Origin: Acinetobacter baretiae
GTDB lineage: Bacteria; Pseudomonadota; Gammaproteobacteria; Pseudomonadales; Moraxellaceae
NCBI RefSeq assembly: GCF_015627105.1
Contig: NZ_VTDM01000017.1
Span: 36,969 to 100,968, forward strand
Direction: 5' to 3'
DNA: 64,000 nt
A program made the translations under genes and the position numbers. The stretch's first letter is position 1. Each line of letters starts with the position of its first letter. Positions 18,918 to 28,023 of the stretch are shown piece after piece. Under the pieces are notes generated by a model, which had not been told where the DNA came from, ran no database searches, and worked only from the letters and a program-made list of their open reading frames with translations.

Positions 18918-20032
18918 ACGGTTACATCCTCTGTTATATCTTTGACTTGACTCAGCACAGGGCTGTCTATATGGATACGACTTTTCATGAGTGGTTGAAT
19001 TTTTTCACCAAAGTCGTTCACGCCTTGTATAAAATCATCAAAGGTCAGTAAAATTCCTGCTGTGCCTTTAATGTGTGAAATTTCATCTAACATGGCTGCT
19101 ACCTTTTCAAATGAACCAACCAGCGTGCCCATATTAATATTGACTGGTGAAACACTTGATGCCATATGTTTAATGTTGGTGTCTGAACCCGATGTTTTAT
19201 CTTTTGATCCTTGATCTTGTAACCAAGCAATTGCTTCTAAATCAGCGCCTTCATTGTATTTCACCCATTTTTCCATCGCTTCTTCATTGCTAGGTGCAGC
19301 AATGACCATAAATAATGCTAAGGTTTCAACATGACGTCCTGTTTTGTCTGTTTGTTGTTTTAAGCGTTCGTTGATCGGTGCAAATGCTGTAGGGGTGTTT
19401 AAACCTTTACCAAAAACAAAATTATAGGTGGCATATTTGGCAGAAAATGCTAAACCTGCATCTGATTGTCCTGCACAAATAATACTGAGCTCTTTTGATG
19501 GTGTTGGTTTAACATGACAGTCATCCATTTGAAAAAACTCGCCTTTGAAATCTGATGCTCCTGTACGCCAAAGGTCTTTAAGTACATGCACATATTCAGC
19601 AAGATATTCATAACGTTTACCAAAAAAGGCATCACCCGGCCACATGCCCATTTGGCTGTATTCAGGCCGTTGCCAACCCGTAACGACATTTAAACCGAAA
19701 CGACCATTGGATATTGAATCTAGAGTTGTTGCCATACGTGCCACAATGGCAGGTGGCATGACCAATGTGGCGGACGTTGCAAAAATTTTAATTTTAGAGG
19801 TAACAGCCGCTAAGCCTGACATGAGTGTGAAACTTTCAAGATTGTAGTCCCAAAATTCTGTTTCCCCTCCAAAGCCACGAAGTTTGATCATCGATAAGGC
19901 AAAATCAAAACCATATTTTTCTGCACTCAAGACAATTTCTTTGTTTAATTCAAATGTGGGTTTGTACTGAGGTGAGTTTTTTGAAATTAACCAACCATTG
20001 TTTCCAATCGGACAAAAAATACCTACTTGCAT
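18914..20032 (-). CDS. rutA: Pyrimidine monooxygenase
   Basis: This is a flavin-dependent luciferase-like monooxygenase of about 372 residues. It matches known RutA through [47 protein letters not shown] and the C-terminal [11 protein letters not shown]. It opens the uracil ring between N3 and C4 using FMNH2 from RutF. I place the start at 20032 because GAGGTG lies six bases upstream; a methionine four codons earlier would use that same site as coding sequence. First gene of the rut operon, divergent from rutR. Confidence 0.95.
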   Translation of the reverse strand: MQVGIFCPIGNNGWLISKNSPQYKPTFELNKEIVLSAEKYGFDFALSMIKLRGFGGETEFWDYNLESFTLMSGLAAVTSKIKIFATSATLVMPPAIVARMATTLDSISNGRFGLNVVTGWQRPEYSQMGMWPGDAFFGKRYEYLAEYVHVLKDLWRTGASDFKGEFFQMDDCHVKPTPSKELSIICAGQSDAGLAFSAKYATYNFVFGKGLNTPTAFAPINERLKQQTDKTGRHVETLALFMVIAAPSNEEAMEKWVKYNEGADLEAIAWLQDQGSKDKTSGSDTNIKHMASSVSPVNINMGTLVGSFEKVAAMLDEISHIKGTAGILLTFDDFIQGVNDFGEKIQPLMKSRIHIDSPVLSQVKDITEDVTV

Positions 20033-20081
20033 GTGGCACCTCATTGATAATATGGTTTTTTAAACCTGTTATTTTTATTTA

Positions 20082-20097
20082 TGCATAATATATGCCA
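20082..20097 (-). promoter_or_regulatory. Sigma-54-type promoter of rutA
   Basis: On the minus strand the sequence reads TGGCAT-N5-ATGCA, with GG and GC exactly 12 bases apart as in sigma-54 promoters (TGGCAC-N5-TTGCW). A start site about 12 bases downstream would fall near 20071, leaving a 5' leader of about 39 bases before rutA. In E. coli rut is NtrC/sigma-54 dependent, which agrees. Confidence 0.65.
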
Positions 20098-20152
20098 ATA
20101 TTATTTTTATAATATAAACAATATTTTATATATTTTTTATTGTTTTTTTAGT

Positions 20153-20168
20153 TGGACTAAATAGTCCA
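20153..20168. promoter_or_regulatory. Probable RutR operator
   Basis: This is a perfect inverted repeat TGGACTA-AA-TAGTCCA, 7-2-7, the same geometry as the E. coli RutR box TTGACCA-N2-TGGTCAA. It lies in the rutA-rutR gap, upstream of the putative rutA promoter, so RutR could block activation or its own promoter. Confidence 0.65.
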
Positions 20169-20198
20169 CTTTATGCACCCAAATAAAACACATACTCT

Positions 20199-20225
20199 TT
20201 TTCTGCACAAATTTTATGCAGAAAA
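20199..20225. promoter_or_regulatory. NtrC-like enhancer site / 9-bp inverted repeat
   Basis: TTTTCTGCA (20199-20207) and TGCAGAAAA (20217-20225) form a perfect 9-bp inverted repeat. Inside it GCAC-N7-ATGC matches 7 of 8 positions of the NtrC pattern GCAC-N7-GTGC. The centre is about 140 bp upstream of the predicted rutA start site, the usual enhancer distance. Confidence 0.5.
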
Positions 20226-20300
20226 TGCTAAAGTACAGCAAGTTGTATATACTCAGCTAAACCCACTAAAGGTCAATCATAGGTGTTGATGTGAGTGCAA

Positions 20301-20933
20301 ATGAGTCGCAGTAAGAAAACGCAAGTAATGGCATCTAAAGAACAGCATATTGTTTTATCTGCATTGTCGGTATTTTCACATTATGGTTTGCAAGGTGCCA
20401 GCATGGAAAAAATTGCTGAAGCGGCAGGTGTGTCTAAATCTAATTTATTTTATTATTTTAAAAACAAAGAGCACTTATATATAGAGGTACTGTCTTATGT
20501 GTTGACCGAATGGTTAACGCCTTTGAATTATTTTTCTGAAGAAAGTGACCCTCAACAGGTCTTAGAAAGTTATATTGAACTTAAATATGAGATGTCAAAG
20601 AACAATCCTCAGGCTTCTCGTTTGTATGCTTTAGAAATCATTCAAGGCTCACCTTATTTAATGAAGGTATTAAAAACTGCATTAAAACCGTTGGTACTGA
20701 AAAAAGTACAGATTATTGAATACTGGATTGCACAAAAGAAAATTAAACCTGTATCGCCAATTCATCTCATTTTTCATATTTGGGCAGTGACACAGCATTA
20801 TGCAGATTTTGCCACGCAAGTTCAGGTTGTGTCGGGTAAAACACTGAGCAATAAAGCATTTAAACAAGATGCAATTGCCACGACCAAGCAATTACTCGTA
20901 AATAGTATTTTACCAGACACTTTTTTAGATTAA
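20301..20933 (+). CDS. rutR: TetR-family repressor RutR
   Basis: This protein of about 210 residues has an N-terminal TetR helix-turn-helix (about 15-60, MEKIAEAAGVSKSNLFYYFKNKEHLY) and a C-terminal domain of the RutR kind (HIWAVTQHYADFATQV). RutR is released by uracil and controls rut genes. The ATG at 20301 is chosen; a GTG two codons earlier (20295) is possible. It is divergent from rutA and its stop codon shares the tetranucleotide TTAA with the rutD stop on the other strand. Confidence 0.9.
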   Translation: MSRSKKTQVMASKEQHIVLSALSVFSHYGLQGASMEKIAEAAGVSKSNLFYYFKNKEHLYIEVLSYVLTEWLTPLNYFSEESDPQQVLESYIELKYEMSKNNPQASRLYALEIIQGSPYLMKVLKTALKPLVLKKVQIIEYWIAQKKIKPVSPIHLIFHIWAVTQHYADFATQVQVVSGKTLSNKAFKQDAIATTKQLLVNSILPDTFLD

Positions 20934-21703
20934 GGCATTAAAAATTTGAATAAACAGTCATTTATTTGGGACGTTTGAGTGACTGTAGAAGCATGTGCTC
21001 CTGTATCAAATAATTCAAATTGACTGTGAGTAATGGCTTTAGAGAGTGCAAGACCGCGCTGCCAAGGTACTAAAAAATCATCTTGATTACTGATAATTAA
21101 ACAAGGCATATCAATGGCATGAATGGCATGTAATGGTTGATAGCTTTTAAGTGCATGTAGTCGAGTTTTAATATTATGCGTGGTGCACGCTTGATCTATC
21201 ATGTACTGTTCTTGCTGTTTAAGCTGTTGGTCATGTTGTGAAATCCATGCAGGTGGATATAAAAACAATGCTTGGGCTTGAATGTATGCTGAAATACCTG
21301 CATGTTCGAGTAACTTAAGACGTGTGTTAAAACAACGTATTGTATGTGGGTCTAGTTCTTCCCATGGATTAATCATAATGATTTTTTCAATCTGTTTCGG
21401 TGCGATTTTGGCTAATTCCATGCCAATAAATGCACCTAAAGCATGACCTATAAAATAACAGGTTTTAATCTGTGCATGCTCTATGATTTGATATAACTCA
21501 CGTGCCATGTCTGTTAATGTATAATCTTGAGGTAGATCGGCACTTTGATGATGAATACCGACATGATCATAGGTAAGTACATTAAAATGTTGTGTTAGTG
21601 CTTCAAGTTGTGGTGCCCAAAATTGAGCATGTCCTCCTAAACCTGAACTGAGAACAATCGTTTTGGCCTCGGATTGTTGACTTGGATAAATGGTATATGT
21701 CAT
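20930..21703 (-). CDS. rutD: Aminoacrylate hydrolase, alpha/beta fold
   Basis: This 257-residue alpha/beta hydrolase has the nucleophile-elbow motif FIGHALGAF, where alanine (about residue 88) replaces the usual serine. This is as in known RutD proteins and not a local defect. It speeds hydrolysis of aminoacrylate to malonic semialdehyde and ammonia. It is detached from the rutABCFG operon, lying beyond rutR on the same strand as rutA, and therefore needs its own promoter (a sigma-54-like candidate is listed at 21741). Confidence 0.88.
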   Translation of the reverse strand: MTYTIYPSQQSEAKTIVLSSGLGGHAQFWAPQLEALTQHFNVLTYDHVGIHHQSADLPQDYTLTDMARELYQIIEHAQIKTCYFIGHALGAFIGMELAKIAPKQIEKIIMINPWEELDPHTIRCFNTRLKLLEHAGISAYIQAQALFLYPPAWISQHDQQLKQQEQYMIDQACTTHNIKTRLHALKSYQPLHAIHAIDMPCLIISNQDDFLVPWQRGLALSKAITHSQFELFDTGAHASTVTQTSQINDCLFKFLMP

Positions 21704-21740
21704 GTGAAAACCAAAAAAGAAAAAAGATTTCCTTTTCTAA

Positions 21741-21756
21741 AGCAAAAACTATACCT
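21741..21756 (-). promoter_or_regulatory. Weak sigma-54-like promoter candidate for rutD
   Basis: The minus strand reads AGGTAT-N5-TTGCT with GG and GC 12 bases apart. The -12 element is perfect; the -24 element matches 3 of 6. The predicted start site near 21730 is about 27 bp upstream of rutD. Confidence 0.35.
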
Positions 21757-21879
21757 GTTCACACTTAAGTAAATTTTAATGGCTTTGTGGCAGAGTAATT
21801 GTTATACGCTTCTGGTCGCAGTATTTTTTAAGTATTTGATTTTAATTTAGTTGATTGTCTTTATACAACATGGTTCCTT

Positions 21880-23343
21880 ATGTTACTTCATTATCAAAAA
21901 CAATGGTTTGGTCATATTCGTAAAGATGTTTTGGCAGGGCTTGTGGTTGGTCTGGCATTAATTCCTGAAGCGATTTCTTTTTCAGTGATTGCAGGTGTTG
22001 ATCCAAGTGTTGGATTATATGCTGCTTTTTCGATGGCTGTGGTGAGTGCATTTGTGGGGGGGCGCCCTGCAATGATTTCGGCTGCCACAGGTGCGATGGC
22101 ATTGCTCATGGTCACACTCGTTAAAGAACACGGATTACAGTATTTATTGGCAACAACCATTTTAACGGGGTTACTGCAAATTACCATTGGTAAGATTCGT
22201 TTAGCAAAATTAATGCGCTTTGTACCAAAACCTGTTGTAGTTGGTTTTGTAAATGCTTTAGCCATTGTGACATTCATGGCGCAATTACCACACCTTATTC
22301 ATGTGCCGTATGTGGTATATGGTCTAGTGGCTTTGGGGTTGTTAATTATTTATTTGTTTCCAAAAATTCCTAAAATAGGGCAAATGCTTCCTCCGTCATT
22401 GGTGTGTATAGTTGTTTTGACTGTGCTCACATTATTTTTTTCTACCCCTATTAAAACTGTAGGAGATATGGGGAATTTACCCCATAGTTTCCCTGTTTTT
22501 TTAATTCCAGATATTCCATTCACATGGCAAACACTATGGATTATTCTTCCATATGCGGTGGCAATGGCGTTTGTTGGATTGCTTGAATCTGTGATGACTG
22601 CAAAACTGATTGATCAAATTACACATACCGACAGTAATAAGCATCAAGAGTGTATTGGACAAGGCGTTGCAAATATCGTCACTGGTTTTTTAGGCGGTAT
22701 GGCAGGGTGTGCAATTATTGGCCAGTCTATGATTAATGTAAAATCAGGTGCAAGAGGTCGACTATCTACCTTTGTTGCAGGGGCATTTCTACTGATTTTA
22801 GTGCTGTTTTTAACGGCTTGGCTGAAAGTGATTCCTATGGCTGCGTTGGTTGCAGTGATGATTGTGGTGTGTATTCATACTTTTGATTGGACATCTATTA
22901 CTGCATTTAATAAACAATCGACCAGTAATAATGTGGTGATGTTAGTGACAGTTGGGGTGGTCTTATATAGTCATAATTTAGCGTTAGGTGTGCTTGCAGG
23001 GGTTTTAATTTCAGCATTATGTTTGGTTGCACAACTTGAACAAAGTGTTGAAGTTGAAGCATTGCCTTTGTCTGGGCATACCCAAGTATATCGGGTAACA
23101 GGACAGTTATTTTTTAGTTCGTCTGACATCTTTTTTAAAGCTTTTGATTTTAATATAGAGAAAGTAGAACGCGTTGTTATTGATTTAACCGCAGCAAATG
23201 TTTGGGATATCAATGCAGTAGAAACTTTGGACGTATTGGTGCAGCAATATCAGCATCTTCAAGTGGAATGTACTGTGATTGGGTTAAATGAAAAAAGTTT
23301 AAACGTCATGCAACGTTATAGTCGCAACAGTATGCCCACGTAA
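21880..23343 (+). CDS. SulP-family anion transporter with STAS domain
   Basis: The 487-residue protein has the SulP membrane domain ([29 protein letters not shown] at about 21-49, [16 protein letters not shown] after it) and a C-terminal STAS domain of about 90 residues ([21 protein letters not shown]). SulP proteins carry sulfate, bicarbonate, dicarboxylates or related anions; the substrate is not readable here. Monocistronic between rutD and the deacetylase gene. Confidence 0.88.
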   Translation: MLLHYQKQWFGHIRKDVLAGLVVGLALIPEAISFSVIAGVDPSVGLYAAFSMAVVSAFVGGRPAMISAATGAMALLMVTLVKEHGLQYLLATTILTGLLQITIGKIRLAKLMRFVPKPVVVGFVNALAIVTFMAQLPHLIHVPYVVYGLVALGLLIIYLFPKIPKIGQMLPPSLVCIVVLTVLTLFFSTPIKTVGDMGNLPHSFPVFLIPDIPFTWQTLWIILPYAVAMAFVGLLESVMTAKLIDQITHTDSNKHQECIGQGVANIVTGFLGGMAGCAIIGQSMINVKSGARGRLSTFVAGAFLLILVLFLTAWLKVIPMAALVAVMIVVCIHTFDWTSITAFNKQSTSNNVVMLVTVGVVLYSHNLALGVLAGVLISALCLVAQLEQSVEVEALPLSGHTQVYRVTGQLFFSSSDIFFKAFDFNIEKVERVVIDLTAANVWDINAVETLDVLVQQYQHLQVECTVIGLNEKSLNVMQRYSRNSMPT

Positions 23344-23412
23344 TGTTCGTGATGATTAAAACAGTATGATATTGATAGATTGTAATGGGCCAATAGGTTG
23401 TATAGGAACGAT

Positions 23413-25416
23413 ATGCTAAGCCACATGTTAAAAAAAACTCGCCGTAGCTGTATGGCTATGGCCATGCTTGCAACAAGTGCAACAACACTTTATGCACAAC
23501 TGCCCTCGAACACGGCAGACCCTTTAACCGTCATTGGTTATCATGAAGTAACCAATGAATCAAACGATGCTGTGATTCCACTGTATGCAGTCACCACAGA
23601 AAATTTTGAAGCACAAATTAATTATTTGAAAAATAATGGGTTCCATTTTATTTCTACCGACCAATTAATCAAGGCGCATGCAGGTCAAATCAGTTTGCCT
23701 ACAAAACCTGTTTTGTTGACCGTTGATGATGGCTATGAATCATTTTATAGCAATATTTATCCATTTGTGAAAGCCAATAAAATTCCTGTTGTTCTTGCCA
23801 TTGTAGGTTCTTGGGTGGATACACCAAGTCATCAAGAAGTACATTTTGGTGACAGTGAAGTGGCACGTAATAAAATTCTGACATGGGCTCAAATTAAAGA
23901 AATGAGCGACAGTGGCTATGTTGAAATTGCCAGTCATAGTTATGATTTACATCATGGTGTGCTTGGAAACCCACAGGGTAATTCACAACCTGCGGCAACC
24001 ACACGTATATATAACCCAAAAACCAAAGGTTATGAAAATGATCAACAATATGCCCAACGCATTTATGAAGATTTGAAAAAAAATAATGAGCGTATGAAAG
24101 CCAATGGCATTGCATCACCACGCGTAATGGTGTGGCCATACGGTCGTTATAATACGGAAACAGTCGCCGTGGCAAAAAAATTAGGTATGCCAATCACCGT
24201 GAGTTTGGATGATGGCCCTGTATTTGTAAATCAATCGATTAGTGCGATTAATCGAATTTTAATTGAACGAAAAATGACGGTCGAAGATTTAGGCAAAGAA
24301 ATTTATAATCGTCAGCATGATTTAGGTGATAACTATCGTGCACAAAAGATTATGCATGTAGACCTTGACTACATTTATGACAAAGATGAAAAGCAAGAAG
24401 AAAAAAATCTAGGGTTATTGTTAGATCGTATTCAGCAAATGAATGTCAATACGGTATATCTACAAGCTTTTTCTGACAGTGATGCCAATGGCTCAGCAGA
24501 TATGGTGTATTTCCCAAATCGCTATATTCCTATGCGTCAGGATTTATTTAACCGTGTGGCATGGCAAATTGAAAAACGTACGCAGGTAAAACGTATTTAT
24601 GCATGGATGCCATTGTTGGCTTGGGAACTACCAAAAAGTAATCCTGTATCTAAAGATTTGGTAAAAACAGAGCAGCCTAAAGCCAGCGATCATTTAAATA
24701 TGGGTTACATTCGTTTATCGCCATATTCTGCACCTGCACGTAAAGTGATCGAGGGTATTTTTGAAGATTTAGGTAAATCTGCAACGTTCGATGGTGTATT
24801 GTTCCATGACGACACCACATTGTCTGACTATGAAGATGCAAGCCCAGCTGCGTTAAAAGCGTATGCAAAAGCAGGATTGTCAACCAATTTAGATTTTGTT
24901 CGCAACAATGATCGAGCATTACAGCAGTGGACTGCATTTAAAACCAAAACCATTGATGATTTAGCCATGCAAGTGGCAAAAGATGTCAGACAGTATCAAC
25001 CTGCGTTATTAACTGCACGAAATATGTATGCCCAAGTGGTGTTGAATCCGTATGCAGAAAATTGGTATTCTCAATCGCTTGAACAATCGCTGAATCGCTA
25101 TGATTTTACTGCGATTATGGCCATGCCTTATATGGAACAGGCAAAAGATAAAGATCAGTTTTATCAAGATATTGTGAATCGTTTAAAACAGTATCCAAAT
25201 GGTCTGCGTAAAGCAGTGGTTGAGTTACAAGCAGTCAATTGGCGTAAAGATAACGCACCTATTCCTTCACAAGAATTGGCCGATACCATTACATCTTTAT
25301 ATGGGCAAGGTGTTATTCATGTTGGATATTACCCAGATGATCCAATTAAAGGACATCCAGACCCTGCAGTATTGCGAAAAGTATTTGACTTAAAACCGAA
25401 TCGTGTTGAACCATAA
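23413..25416 (+). CDS. PgaB-like poly-N-acetylglucosamine deacetylase, orphan
   Basis: This 667-residue exported protein has a signal peptide (cleavage probably after TTLYA, about residue 28), a family-4 carbohydrate esterase domain (TVDDGY at about 103-108, SHSYDLHHG for metal-binding histidines, VWPYGRY) and a C-terminal glycoside-hydrolase-like domain (about 310-660), the layout of PgaB. No lipobox is present, whereas E. coli PgaB is a lipoprotein. None of pgaA, C or D is adjacent, so it may be a paralogue acting on another polymer. The ATG at 23413 has AGGA five bases upstream; an in-frame TTG at 23398 is less likely. Confidence 0.85.
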   Translation: MLSHMLKKTRRSCMAMAMLATSATTLYAQLPSNTADPLTVIGYHEVTNESNDAVIPLYAVTTENFEAQINYLKNNGFHFISTDQLIKAHAGQISLPTKPVLLTVDDGYESFYSNIYPFVKANKIPVVLAIVGSWVDTPSHQEVHFGDSEVARNKILTWAQIKEMSDSGYVEIASHSYDLHHGVLGNPQGNSQPAATTRIYNPKTKGYENDQQYAQRIYEDLKKNNERMKANGIASPRVMVWPYGRYNTETVAVAKKLGMPITVSLDDGPVFVNQSISAINRILIERKMTVEDLGKEIYNRQHDLGDNYRAQKIMHVDLDYIYDKDEKQEEKNLGLLLDRIQQMNVNTVYLQAFSDSDANGSADMVYFPNRYIPMRQDLFNRVAWQIEKRTQVKRIYAWMPLLAWELPKSNPVSKDLVKTEQPKASDHLNMGYIRLSPYSAPARKVIEGIFEDLGKSATFDGVLFHDDTTLSDYEDASPAALKAYAKAGLSTNLDFVRNNDRALQQWTAFKTKTIDDLAMQVAKDVRQYQPALLTARNMYAQVVLNPYAENWYSQSLEQSLNRYDFTAIMAMPYMEQAKDKDQFYQDIVNRLKQYPNGLRKAVVELQAVNWRKDNAPIPSQELADTITSLYGQGVIHVGYYPDDPIKGHPDPAVLRKVFDLKPNRVEP

Positions 25417-25433
25417 CGATTTTGTCATGTTAT

Positions 25434-25458
25434 AAAAGCGAGGATATCCTCGCTTTTT
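25434..25458 (+). terminator. Intrinsic terminator after the PgaB-like gene
   Basis: AAAAGCGAGGA pairs with TCCTCGCTTTT in a GC-rich hairpin ending in a run of T. It lies 18 bp after the stop codon. Confidence 0.9.
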
Positions 25459-25533
25459 TATTGGGTAGGTCAACGCGTGCAATACAAACTGCACAGTGGG
25501 AAAATCACACAATGTGATTTTCCCACATTCAGA

Positions 25534-26391
25534 TTAAGCCGTTTTTTGTTGTTCGATAAGGTGTTGAAGCGATGTTGTTTCATGTCCAAGCAGTGTGGCT
25601 AGGTCATTTGATTCGCTGTACATAGCGCCTTGAGTCGCCTGTATATCTGCATCTACAATGACATTGACTAAACCTTGTGGCAATCCTGCAGCAACAAGCG
25701 CCTGACTGTATTCTGTTGCTGTTAAATTAATATATTCAACAGGTGTGTTGTAGACTTGACCAATGGTCGATGCCAATTCAGCAAGCGTAAAGGCAGGTGA
25801 ACCTGCAAGTTCATACACTGGATTACCCGATGGTGCTTTGATTAATACATTGGCTGCTGCTTGTGCATAATCTTGACGTGAAGCTGCACTAATTTTACTC
25901 GTTTCAGCTGCACCGTAAAGTTTACCTTCGGCCACTGTATGGGCGAGGCTACCCAAATAATTTTCGATGTACCAATTATTACGTAGTAGTGCGTATGCTA
26001 AACCACTGTCTTGAATCAAAGCTTCAGTTGCTTTATGTTCAGCCGCTAAACTGAGTGGATTCGTATCTGCATGTAATAAGCTTGTATATGCAATATAAGG
26101 TACAGATGCCTGAACAGCCGCATCGATAACCGCTTGATGTTGAGGAACACGCTGTCCAACTTCACTGCCTGAAATAAGAAGTAGGCGATCTACACCATCT
26201 AAAGCAGGGCGTAAGCTTTCAGATTGACTATAATCGAAAAACCGAACATCAATCCCTTGTTCTACAAAATGTTGCGCCTTTTTTGTATCACGAACTAACG
26301 CAATAATATTTTCAGGTGCAGTCTGTTGACTCAATGCTTGAATGACTAAATGACCTAATTGACCTGTTGCACCTGTAACTGCAATTTTCAT
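25534..26391 (-). CDS. qorB: NAD(P)H:quinone oxidoreductase, NmrA-like (QorB/YtfG)
   Basis: This 285-residue atypical short-chain dehydrogenase starts with the Rossmann motif AVTGATGQLG (about 4-13) and contains SLLHADTNPLSLAAEHKATE and LRNNWYIENY, which are typical of QorB/YtfG. It reduces quinones using NAD(P)H. It is divergent from an HxlR regulator gene, the same arrangement as ytfG/ytfH in E. coli. Confidence 0.88.
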   Translation of the reverse strand: MKIAVTGATGQLGHLVIQALSQQTAPENIIALVRDTKKAQHFVEQGIDVRFFDYSQSESLRPALDGVDRLLLISGSEVGQRVPQHQAVIDAAVQASVPYIAYTSLLHADTNPLSLAAEHKATEALIQDSGLAYALLRNNWYIENYLGSLAHTVAEGKLYGAAETSKISAASRQDYAQAAANVLIKAPSGNPVYELAGSPAFTLAELASTIGQVYNTPVEYINLTATEYSQALVAAGLPQGLVNVIVDADIQATQGAMYSESNDLATLLGHETTSLQHLIEQQKTA

Positions 26392-26450
26392 ATAAAACCT
26401 CTTGTTAAATGGTAGGGTTATTTACTGAACGATATTTATGCTATGCTAAA

Positions 26451-26487
26451 TACTTACTAATTGTAAGTACTTACCTAAAAGTAAGTA
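26451..26487. promoter_or_regulatory. Tandem inverted repeats, likely HxlR operator
   Basis: ACTTAC-N5-GTAAGT is followed directly by ACTTAC-N6-GTAAGT. The four half-sites lie in the 117-bp gap between qorB and the HxlR gene, well placed to control both promoters. Confidence 0.65.
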
Positions 26488-26508
26488 TAGTAAAAAAGGA
26501 AATAAATA

Positions 26509-26874
26509 ATGTCTAATATGTCACTTCAAGGTTATGTTTTATCGAGTCAATGCCCATCTAGACAAATTTTAGAGCGTTTGACCAGTAAATGGTCTGTACT
26601 TATTTTACGCTGTTTGAGTCAACATGCTGTGTTGCGATTTAGTGAATTAAAGCAACATATTGATGGTGTAAGTGAAAAAATGCTCTCTCAAACATTAAAA
26701 ATGCTTGAACAAGATGATTTTATTTCACGACAAGTGTATGCCGAAATTCCACCGAAAGTAGAATATCGTTTAACCGCCTTAGGCCAGCAAGCGGCAGAAA
26801 AAATAGCCTATTTGGTCTATTGGATTGAAGATAATCTTGAAGAAATTTTGGCACATCGACAGCAGGCACAATAG
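26509..26874 (+). CDS. HxlR-family transcriptional regulator (QorR/YtfH-like)
   Basis: A compact 121-residue winged-helix protein with the HxlR signature: an early cysteine in SSQCPSRQILERLTSKWSVLIL, then FSELKQHIDGVSEKMLSQTLK. The cysteine (about residue 15) is the redox-sensing position in HxlR/QorR proteins. It probably represses the divergent qorB and itself through the tandem repeats between them. AAAGGAAAT precedes the ATG. Confidence 0.87.
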   Translation: MSNMSLQGYVLSSQCPSRQILERLTSKWSVLILRCLSQHAVLRFSELKQHIDGVSEKMLSQTLKMLEQDDFISRQVYAEIPPKVEYRLTALGQQAAEKIAYLVYWIEDNLEEILAHRQQAQ

Positions 26875-27139
26875 TGCGCAGTACCAATAATTGATTTGAT
26901 CAATGGTCTATTATATGGCAATTGGTCAAACACGAAGTAAAACATCGCATAATACGTACTTTTTTAGTGCAGTATTTCATACACATGCTGTGCTTTGTGT
27001 ATCTAAATGACAAGGCACTGATGAAATCAAATAGATTATTTGAAATGAATCTTTCTTTGTTTATATAGATAAGAGGCTTGAAGTAAATGAAACAACCATC
27101 AAGGCTTTATTTAATTGAACATTTGGTGTTTTGAATTCA

Positions 27140-27155
27140 TGGCATAATTATTGCT
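27140..27155 (+). promoter_or_regulatory. Sigma-54-type promoter of the amino-acid ABC operon
   Basis: TGGCAT-N5-TTGCT matches the sigma-54 consensus at 10 of 11 core positions with the required 12-base GG-GC spacing. The predicted start site near 27166 lies about 35 bp before the binding-protein gene. Confidence 0.7.
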
Positions 27156-27200
27156 CCTGTGTTGGTACATCTTTTACTGTTATGTACTTTCGGGGTCATT

Positions 27201-27989
27201 ATGTTTAAACCATCTTCTTTGCTCTTGGCACTTTCTGTTTTAACATCGGCAACAATGATTCCAACTTTTGCAAATGCAGATGCACTTGCAGACATCAAAA
27301 AATCAGGTGTAATTAAAGTTGCAATTCCACAAGACTACCCTCCGTTTGGTTCAGTGAGTAAAGATTTACAAGCCCAAGGTTACGATATTGATGTAGCTAA
27401 ACTGATTGCCCAATCTTTAGGGGTGAAATTGGTTCTTGTACCTGTGACCAGTGCCAATCGAATTCCATTTTTAACCACAAAAAAAGTTGATTTAGTCATT
27501 TCTAGTTTAGGTAAAACACCTGAACGTGAACAAGTCATTGATTTTGTTGGACCATATGCCCCATTTTATTTAGGCGTATTTGGTCAAAAAAATGAACAAG
27601 CAAAATCTGTAGCAGAGCTTGCAGGAAAAACAGTGGGTGTAACGCGTGGAGCAATCGAAGATATTGAATTGACAAAAATGGCGCCGGCATCTACAACAAT
27701 TAAACGTTTTGAAGATAATAATTCAACAATTTCATCATTTTACTCAGGTCAAGTGAGCCTAATTGCCACAGGTAATGTTGTTGCAGGTACGCTTAGCAAA
27801 AATTTTACAAAAAAACCATTAGATACCAAATTTATTATTAAAAACTCTCCATGTTATATCGGACTCAATAAAGGTGAATCTGAGCTACACAATAAAATTA
27901 CCAGTATCATCACTACCGCAAAAAGTAATGGTCAGCTTAATCGTATCTCTGTGCAATGGCTGAATGCACCGCTGCCAAAACAATTTTAA
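27201..27989 (+). CDS. Amino-acid ABC transporter, periplasmic binding protein
   Basis: This is a family-3 solute-binding protein of 262 residues. It has a type I signal peptide ending near TFANA (about residue 26) and the typical start of the mature domain, IKKSGVIKVAIPQDYPPFGS, then GYDIDVAKLIAQSLGVKL. A GTG in frame 42 bp earlier is excluded because the ATG at 27201 begins a normal signal peptide and has GGGGTC upstream. First gene of a four-gene polar amino-acid transporter operon. The ligand is unknown. Confidence 0.88.
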   Translation: MFKPSSLLLALSVLTSATMIPTFANADALADIKKSGVIKVAIPQDYPPFGSVSKDLQAQGYDIDVAKLIAQSLGVKLVLVPVTSANRIPFLTTKKVDLVISSLGKTPEREQVIDFVGPYAPFYLGVFGQKNEQAKSVAELAGKTVGVTRGAIEDIELTKMAPASTTIKRFEDNNSTISSFYSGQVSLIATGNVVAGTLSKNFTKKPLDTKFIIKNSPCYIGLNKGESELHNKITSIITTAKSNGQLNRISVQWLNAPLPKQF

Positions 27990-28023
27990 GTTGTGATATT
28001 GCCACCGTTAAAAAGAGAGTGTG

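Noticed and set aside
20930..21703. Loss of catalytic serine in RutD as a sign of a broken gene
   Set aside because: Known RutD proteins also have alanine in GHALG at this place, so it is a family feature.
27087..27134. 15-codon ORF (MKQPSRLYLIEHLVF) before the amino-acid ABC operon
   Set aside because: It ends just before the sigma-54-like promoter and would not be on that transcript. It is too short for support.
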